DNA from: Nitrospinota bacterium
Lineage (GTDB): Bacteria; Nitrospinota; Nitrospinia; UBA9942
DNA length: 17,843 nt
Direction of reading: 5' to 3'
NCBI GenBank assembly: GCA_016234205.1
Contig: JACRGN010000243.1
Coordinates: forward strand, 1-17,843
Shown here in pieces: positions 13,511 to 17,843 of this stretch. Position 1 is the stretch's first letter. The number at the start of each line of letters is the position of its first letter. Below the pieces are notes generated by a model. It was not told the origin of the DNA. It was given only the letters and a program-made list of their open reading frames with translations, and did not search any database. The position numbers and the translations under genes are program-made.

Positions 13511-14701
13511 ATGAACACTAAAAAGATTATTCAATTTCATAAATCCTCTATTCTTCATGATGAGATAAAAGAGGTGGTTGATACTCTTAAATCAGGGTGG
13601 ATAACTACCGGTCCTAAGACAAAGAGATTTGAGGAGGATTTTAGAAAATATATAGGGTGTAAATATGCAATAGGACTTAATTCCTGTACTGCCGGATTGC
13701 ATCTCGCTCTTGCTGCCCTCAATATTGGTGAAGGTGATGAGGTGATTACTACTCCTATAACATTTCCAGCAACGGCAAATGTGATTATTCATCAAAAGGC
13801 AACCCCTGTATTTGTAGATGTAAAGATTGATACACTTAATATTGATGTTAGTAAGATTGAAGAAAAAATAACCTCAAGGACAAAGGCAATAATGCCTGTC
13901 CATTTTGCAGGGCATCCGTGTGATATGGGCAAAATAATGGATATTGCAATGAGGAATAAACTATCTGTGATTGAAGATGCAGCCCATGCAATTGAATCTG
14001 AGTATAATGGGAAAAAGGTTGGGAATATAGGCGATTTTACATCCTTTAGTTTTTATGCAACAAAGAATATAACTACAGGGGAGGGTGGTATGCTGACTAC
14101 AAATAATGATGAATTAGCTGAAAAGGCGAGGATGCTCAGTCTTCACGGTATAAGTAAGGATGCATGGAAGAGGTATGGTAAAGAGGGATTTCAGCACTGG
14201 GAGTTATTTTATCCGGGGTTTAAATACAATATGTTTGATATTCAGGCAGCCATTGGCATACATCAGCTTAAGAAGATTGAGAGTTTTCTTAAGATACGGA
14301 AAAAGTATGTGGATATGTATAATGAGGCATTTGAAGATGTCCCGGAGATATTGCCTTTAAAAATAAAGGGGAGGATAAAACATGCCCATCATTTGTATGT
14401 GATAATTATTAAAACAGAAGAACTAAATGCCGACAGGGATGAGATTATGAGCGAAATTCAGAATAATGGGGTAGGTTTAGGTGTGCATTTCAGGACACTC
14501 CACCTCCAGCCATACTACCAAAATCCAAATCCGAAATCCAAAATCCGAAATCATAGATTATATAAGAGGGGGATGTTTCCTGTTGCTGAGTATGCATCAG
14601 ACAGGGTCATATCCCTCCCACTTTATCCAAAGATGAGTGTTTTGGATGTGAAATATGTTATTAAGGTCGTGAAGGAAGTTATAGAAGGATTTAGAAAATA
14701 G
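13511..14701 (+). CDS. DegT/DnrJ/EryC1/StrS-family sugar aminotransferase
   Basis: This 396-residue PLP-dependent enzyme has 'GLNSCTAGLHLAL' (PLP phosphate binding, about 55-67), 'VIEDAAHAIES' with the ring-nitrogen Asp156, and 'SFYATKNITTGEGG' with the Schiff-base Lys185. The family transfers an amino group from glutamate or glutamine to a keto-sugar nucleotide (WecE, ArnB, PglE and similar). The exact sugar is not readable. Near the C-terminus the usual 'HLQPYY...G..FPVAE' segment is interrupted by a heptamer-array-encoded QNPNPKSKIRNH (about 337-348). Conserved flanks are intact, so the enzyme may still be active. It lies 16 bp after the second TMTC-like gene. Together with the WecD-like and ArnC-like genes at the left end it suggests use of an N-acylated amino sugar. 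GAGAGTGA before the ATG may act as the ribosome site. Confidence 0.93.
   Translation: MNTKKIIQFHKSSILHDEIKEVVDTLKSGWITTGPKTKRFEEDFRKYIGCKYAIGLNSCTAGLHLALAALNIGEGDEVITTPITFPATANVIIHQKATPVFVDVKIDTLNIDVSKIEEKITSRTKAIMPVHFAGHPCDMGKIMDIAMRNKLSVIEDAAHAIESEYNGKKVGNIGDFTSFSFYATKNITTGEGGMLTTNNDELAEKARMLSLHGISKDAWKRYGKEGFQHWELFYPGFKYNMFDIQAAIGIHQLKKIESFLKIRKKYVDMYNEAFEDVPEILPLKIKGRIKHAHHLYVIIIKTEELNADRDEIMSEIQNNGVGLGVHFRTLHLQPYYQNPNPKSKIRNHRLYKRGMFPVAEYASDRVISLPLYPKMSVLDVKYVIKVVKEVIEGFRK
14516..14549. repeat. Heptanucleotide tandem array (unit ATCC[A/G]AA), about 5 copies
   Basis: ATCC recurs at 14523, 14529, 14536 and 14543 (spacings 6, 7, 7), with ATCCGAA and ATCCAAA alternating and a TACCAAA variant in front. 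The tract is in-frame inside the DegT gene, encoding an Asn/Pro/Lys-rich insert. Confidence 0.85.
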
Positions 14702-14723
14702 TAAGTCGTTGAAATTCCCTACC

Positions 14724-14752
14724 TTGACATTAATATAATCAAATATTATATT
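14724..14752 (+). promoter_or_regulatory. dnaK promoter with an overlapping inverted repeat
   Basis: TTGACA (14724-14729), a 17-bp spacer and TATATT (14747-14752) form a sigma70-type promoter 41 bp before dnaK. An 8-bp perfect inverted repeat, AATATAAT (14732-14739) and ATTATATT (14745-14752) with a 5-bp spacer, covers the spacer and the -10 box. It could be an operator, though it is pure AT. I see no CIRCE element and no sigma32-type CCCCAT -10. Confidence 0.65.
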
Positions 14753-14792
14753 GATATTGAAAATAAATCCTACAAACTAATCAGGAGGGAAA

Positions 14793-16682
14793 ATGGGTAA
14801 AATAATAGGGATAGACCTTGGCACCACCAACTCTGTAGTTGCGATAATGGAGGGGAATGAGCCAAAGGTAATTATCAATGAAGAGGGTAGCAGACTTACT
14901 CCATCAGTAGTGGCTTTTACTAAGGATGGAGATATTTTAGTTGGTCAGGTCGCAAAGAGGCAGGCTATCACCAACCCTGAAAATACTATTTACTCTATAA
15001 AGAGATTTATGGGTAGAAGGTATGACGAGGTTACAGAGGAGTCAAAGAGGGTTCCTTATAAGATAGTAAAGGGTTCAGGTGGCGATGCGAGGGTTCTTGT
15101 AAGGGACAAAGAATATACACCTCAGGAGATTTCCGCCAAGATACTTCAGAAGCTGAAGACCTCTGCAGAGGCATATCTCGGCGAGAAGGTTACAGAGGCA
15201 GTAATCACAGTGCCGGCATATTTTAATGATGCACAGAGGCATGCAACAAAAGAGGCAGGGAGGATTGCAGGACTTGAGGTGAAGAGGATAATTAATGAGC
15301 CTACCGCATCGGCACTTGCATACGGCCTTGATAAAAAGAAGGATGAGACGATTGCAGTCTATGACTTTGGCGGAGGGACATTTGATATATCAGTCCTTGA
15401 GGTTGGTGACAATGTAGTAGAGGTTAAGGCTACGAATGGTGATACGCATCTTGGCGGTGATGACTTTGATAAAAGAATCATGGACTGGATGATAGCTGAG
15501 TTCAAGAAGGATCAGGGGATTGATTTGAGCAAGGATGTAATGGCACTCCAGAGGTTGAGGGAGACTGCAGAAAAGGCAAAGATAGAGCTTTCATCAACAA
15601 TGGAGACAGAGATAAATCTTCCGTTTATTACTGCCGATGCATCCGGGCCAAAACATCTGAGTATGAAGCTTACAAGAGCGAAGTTTGAGCAGATGGTGGC
15701 AGATTTGATAGACAGGAGTGTTGGTCCATGTAAGAGGGCATTTGATGATGCAGGGCTTGACCCAAAGAAGATTCATGAGGGGGTGCTTGTAGGGGGCTCC
15801 ACAAGGATTCCAAAGATTCAGGATTTGGTGAGGCAGTTCTTTGGCAAAGAGCCTCATAAGGGTGTAAACCCTGATGAGGTTGTTGCACTTGGTGCGGCAG
15901 TTCAGGCAGGAGTCCTTGCAGGAGAGGTAAAGGATATTCTTCTTCTTGATGTGACACCTCTTTCGCTCGGAATAGAGACACTCGGTGGTGTCATGACCCG
16001 TCTTATTGAGAGAAACACTACTATACCGACTAAAAAAAGTGAGATATTCTCAACTGCCGCAGACAATCAGACGAGTGTTGAAATCCATGTTCTTCAGGGG
16101 GAGAGGGAGATGTCAAGGGATAACAGGACACTCGGAAAATTCCATCTTGTCGGACTCCCTCCTGCTCCGAGGGGTATGCCTCAGATAGAGGTTACATTTG
16201 ATATAGATGCAAATGGCATTGCAAATGTATCTGCAAAAGACTTAGGCACGGGCAAGCAGCAGCAGATTACTATTACAGGCTCAAGCACACTTACAGAGGA
16301 TGAGATAAAGAAGATGGTGAGGGATGCAGAGTCTCACGCAGAGGAGGATAAGAGGAAAAAGCAGGAGATAGAGGCAAGGAATCAGCTTGACTCTCTAATA
16401 TACACCACTGAAAAGACTGTTAATGAGAATAGAGATAAGCTGCCGGAGTCTGATAAAAAGGCTGTTGAAGATGCTGTAGCAGAAGCCAAAAAAGTTCTTG
16501 ACAGCGGCGATGTAGATAAGCTTAAGGACGCTATTGACAGGCTTACAAAGGCATCTCATAAGATAGCGGAGGCGATGTATAAGCAGGCAGGGGGTGGAAA
16601 GGGAGGCGCTGGTCCAACTGCTGAGAAGCCAAAGGGCGAAGAGAATGTAGTTGATACAGAGTTTGAAGAAGTGAAGAAATAA
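14793..16682 (+). CDS. dnaK: Chaperone DnaK (Hsp70)
   Basis: A full-length 629-residue Hsp70. 'IIGIDLGTTNSVVAI' is the phosphate-1 loop, 'VYDFGGGTFDISVLE' phosphate-2, 'VGGSTRIPKIQ' the adenosine site, and 'LLLDVTPLSLGIETLGG' the interdomain linker and start of the substrate-binding domain. The C-terminus is 'VVDTEFEEVKK', close to the usual EEV(D)-like bacterial end. The segment after 'IKRFMGRRYDEV' includes the extra roughly 25 residues characteristic of DnaK from Gram-negative bacteria. It is an ATP-dependent folding chaperone working with DnaJ and GrpE; grpE follows at 17500, dnaJ is not in the window. AGGAGG lies just before the ATG and it has its own promoter. It is free of dispersed repeats, unlike the genes to its left. 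Confidence 0.98.
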   Translation: MGKIIGIDLGTTNSVVAIMEGNEPKVIINEEGSRLTPSVVAFTKDGDILVGQVAKRQAITNPENTIYSIKRFMGRRYDEVTEESKRVPYKIVKGSGGDARVLVRDKEYTPQEISAKILQKLKTSAEAYLGEKVTEAVITVPAYFNDAQRHATKEAGRIAGLEVKRIINEPTASALAYGLDKKKDETIAVYDFGGGTFDISVLEVGDNVVEVKATNGDTHLGGDDFDKRIMDWMIAEFKKDQGIDLSKDVMALQRLRETAEKAKIELSSTMETEINLPFITADASGPKHLSMKLTRAKFEQMVADLIDRSVGPCKRAFDDAGLDPKKIHEGVLVGGSTRIPKIQDLVRQFFGKEPHKGVNPDEVVALGAAVQAGVLAGEVKDILLLDVTPLSLGIETLGGVMTRLIERNTTIPTKKSEIFSTAADNQTSVEIHVLQGEREMSRDNRTLGKFHLVGLPPAPRGMPQIEVTFDIDANGIANVSAKDLGTGKQQQITITGSSTLTEDEIKKMVRDAESHAEEDKRKKQEIEARNQLDSLIYTTEKTVNENRDKLPESDKKAVEDAVAEAKKVLDSGDVDKLKDAIDRLTKASHKIAEAMYKQAGGGKGGAGPTAEKPKGEENVVDTEFEEVKK

Positions 16683-16687
16683 TTATT

Positions 16688-16773
16688 GGACACAGATAAA
16701 CGCAGATTTTTAGGATTGAAACATTTTAAAACTAATTTATTAAATCTGTGTATATCTGCGAAAATCTGCGTCC
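16688..16773. repeat. Dispersed inverted repeat between dnaK and hsp20 (decamer spacing)
   Basis: The left arm GGACACAGAT...CGCAGAT and right arm ATCTGTG...ATCTGCG...ATCTGCGTCC are largely complementary. The ATCTG[C/T]G core recurs every 10 bp on the right (16744, 16754, 16764). It lies wholly between the dnaK stop and the hsp20 ribosome site. Confidence 0.8.
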
Positions 16774-16796
16774 CATTTGAGAGGGAGGTGTATATT

Positions 16797-17246
16797 ATGG
16801 CACTTGTAAGATGGGAGCCGTTTAAGGATTTGCTTTCAATCCATGACAGGATGAATAAACTTTTTGAGGATACATTTTTCCGCGATAGGGGAACGGAAGA
16901 GGGTTTAGTTAAAGGTGTCTGGGCACCTGCGGTAGATATCTATGAAACCCAGAATGATATTGTGCTTAAAGCCGAGCTGCCGGGGCTTGAGCAGAAAGAT
17001 ATAACTGTAGAGGTGAAGGATAATACCCTCACTTTGAAGGGAGAGAGAAAATTCGAAAAGGATGTGAAGGAGGAGAACTATCACAGGATAGAACGTTCCT
17101 ATGGGGCATTTCAGAGGGTATTCACACTTCCTGGTACAGTCCAGCAGGATAAGGTGAAGGCAAAATTTAAGGATGGTGTTCTGGAGATTGTCATGCCGAA
17201 GGAAGAGAAGGCAAAACCAAAGATGATAAAGGTTGATGTGGAATGA
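16797..17246 (+). CDS. Small heat shock protein (Hsp20/alpha-crystallin family)
   Basis: I start at ATG 16797 because GGGAGG lies 8-9 nt upstream and the protein then opens with 'MALVRWEPFKDLLSIHDRMNKLFED', the standard N-terminus. An in-frame ATG at 16686 would add 37 residues made of the dispersed repeat. The 149-residue product has a full alpha-crystallin domain: 'APAVDIYETQNDIVLKAELPG', 'ITVEVKDNTLTLKGER', 'YGAFQRVFTLPG', 'FKDGVLEIVMPK', and a C-terminal 'KMIKVDVE' extension. It binds unfolding proteins without ATP and hands them to DnaK. Position directly downstream of dnaK supports co-expression. Confidence 0.96.
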   Translation: MALVRWEPFKDLLSIHDRMNKLFEDTFFRDRGTEEGLVKGVWAPAVDIYETQNDIVLKAELPGLEQKDITVEVKDNTLTLKGERKFEKDVKEENYHRIERSYGAFQRVFTLPGTVQQDKVKAKFKDGVLEIVMPKEEKAKPKMIKVDVE

Positions 17247-17254
17247 CAAAAACA

Positions 17255-17302
17255 GGGATTAGGGATTGGGGTTTAGTAAAACTAATCCTTAATCCCTTTT
17301 TA
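17255..17302 (+). terminator. Hairpin built of heptamers after hsp20 (repeat and possible terminator)
   Basis: GGGATTA, GGGATTG and GGGTTTA (17255-17275) form a three-unit heptamer run. A matching inverted run, CTAATCC and TTAATCC (17282-17295), follows after a short loop and is itself followed by CTTTTTAG. The stem plus T run could attenuate transcription between hsp20 and the downstream genes. The stem is imperfect. Confidence 0.5.
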
Positions 17303-17312
17303 GTTTAAAGTG

Positions 17313-17525
17313 ATGATTAAAAAAATAATCATAGGTATCGGTATAGTCGTGTTTCTTATTGGTTTTGCCCTACAGGTAAAATATATCCCGCAGGGTTATG
17401 CAAAGTTTATTGAAGGGGAAGGCTATATAACCTTTATGGCAGGTATTATAATAATTATACTCGGTTTCGCATTTAATTTATTGTCAGGGGAGATTCAGGA
17501 TGAAGGAAGAGATAGTAACAGTTGA
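17313..17525 (+). CDS. Small two-helix membrane protein of unknown function
   Basis: Starting at ATG 17313 (a GTG directly before it is possible), this product of about 70 residues has two hydrophobic helices (about 3-22 and 39-58) separated by 'QVKYIPQGYAKFIEGEGY', and a short acidic tail. I do not recognise a family. It overlaps grpE by 26 bp, so it is probably translated with it. A membrane protein between hsp20 and grpE is not a usual chaperone-operon component. Confidence 0.7.
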   Translation: MIKKIIIGIGIVVFLIGFALQVKYIPQGYAKFIEGEGYITFMAGIIIIILGFAFNLLSGEIQDEGRDSNS

Positions 17526-17843
17526 AAAAGAGAAAATTAAAAAGGAAGAGGTTAAAGAGCCGAAAGAACCTCACTTTACTGTAAGAGACAAGAGATTCTG
17601 GGTAGATAAGGAAGAAGGTGGAGAGGCTCCTGCTGAAAAAAGACTCCCTACCTATGTGGAGCAGCTTAAAAATCAGGCAGAGGAGAGTGAAAGAAAATTA
17701 AAAGAGTATATTGCCGCATACAAGCAGAAGATGGCTGAGAATGATGATTTCAGGAAGAGGCTGGAGGCAAATTATCAAAAGAAGGCTGAAGTGGCAAATG
17801 GAGAGTTTATTTTGAATCTCCTGCCTGTTATAGATAATTTTAA
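17500..17843 (+). CDS. grpE: GrpE-family nucleotide exchange factor (5' part)
   Basis: The start ATG 17500 has AGGGGAG 7 nt upstream and overlaps the previous gene. The visible 114 codons run off the right edge. After a charged N-terminal tail (Glu/Lys-rich, then 'VRDKRFWVDKEE') comes a long coiled coil ('YVEQLKNQAEESERKLKEY...RKRLEAN') and 'EFILNLLPVIDNF', the conserved hinge of GrpE. GrpE dimerises through that coiled coil and releases ADP from DnaK. The order dnaK-hsp20-small membrane protein-grpE differs from the common hrcA-grpE-dnaK-dnaJ. The call rests on the coiled coil and the LLPVIDNF motif. Confidence 0.82.
   Translation, partial: MKEEIVTVEKEKIKKEEVKEPKEPHFTVRDKRFWVDKEEGGEAPAEKRLPTYVEQLKNQAEESERKLKEYIAAYKQKMAENDDFRKRLEANYQKKAEVANGEFILNLLPVIDNF

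Noticed and set aside
1..14701. A complete L-Ara4N lipid A modification (arn) locus
   Set aside because: ArnC-, ArnT- and ArnB-like proteins are present, but ArnA and ArnD are not seen, the genes are scattered, and the similarities also fit other glycosylation pathways.
14701..14792. CIRCE operator or sigma32 promoter for dnaK
   Set aside because: No TTAGCACTC-N9-GAGTGCTAA and no CCCCAT-type -10 is present; the sigma70-type match is much better.
15594..15981. Minus-strand open frames inside dnaK
   Set aside because: They are the antisense of highly conserved Hsp70 coding sequence; such frames are common shadows in dnaK.
16686..16796. An upstream in-frame ATG that would lengthen Hsp20 by 37 residues
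   Set aside because: The added residues come from the dispersed inverted repeat, the upstream ATG has no ribosome site, and ATG 16797 has GGGAGG and gives the standard Hsp20 N-terminus.

Overview
The window is AT-rich chromosomal DNA from a bacterium with a Gram-negative-type envelope. The evidence is a DnaK carrying the roughly 25-residue insert near residues 78-105 that is typical of Gram-negative DnaK, secreted and lipoprotein-like signal peptides, and polyprenyl-phosphate glycosylation genes. The phylum cannot be fixed from the sequence. The mix of TMTC-like membrane proteins, SPASM radical SAM proteins and abundant dispersed repeats would fit an uncultured anaerobe (for example Nitrospirota- or Desulfobacterota-like), but that is a guess.

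Layout. Positions 1-1605 (minus) hold a partial WecD-like N-acyltransferase and an ArnC-like polyprenyl-phosphate glycosyltransferase. A TMTC-like GT-C/TPR protein (1670-3610, plus) diverges from them. Next comes a 325-bp gap with two tandem sigma70-type promoters and a long leader, then a Ser/Thr-rich secreted protein (3936-4499) closed by a strong terminator. Positions 4576-9200 are a tightly overlapping plus-strand operon: TPR lipoprotein, radical SAM/SPASM protein, GT-C-type membrane protein and a putative lipoprotein. Convergent to it on the minus strand (9228-11519) are a second radical SAM/SPASM protein and a membrane-anchored SGNH hydrolase, with a possible 32-residue ORF upstream. A second TMTC-like protein and a DegT-family aminotransferase follow on plus (11749-14701). 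The right end (14724-17843) is a chaperone cluster: dnaK with its own promoter, hsp20, a small two-helix membrane protein and the 5' end of grpE.

The left 14.7 kb reads as a surface glycoconjugate region: sugar amination (DegT), amino-sugar acylation (WecD-like), loading onto undecaprenyl phosphate (ArnC-like), transfer on the outer face of the membrane (two TMTC-like proteins and one GT-C/ArnT-like protein) and possible acyl editing (SGNH). The secreted protein, about 30% Ser+Thr, is a candidate acceptor. This wiring is inference.

The most unusual signal is at the repeat level. The region holds at least ten short tandem arrays whose unit is always 7 bp although the unit sequence differs from array to array. 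Eight of them lie in-frame inside five genes. In two of them a 24-bp element is inserted between or within units. Several larger palindromic elements are also embedded in-frame. Two TMTC paralogues in the same window, one with and one without inserts, provide an internal control. The chaperone coding sequences carry none of these; there such repeats occur only between genes.
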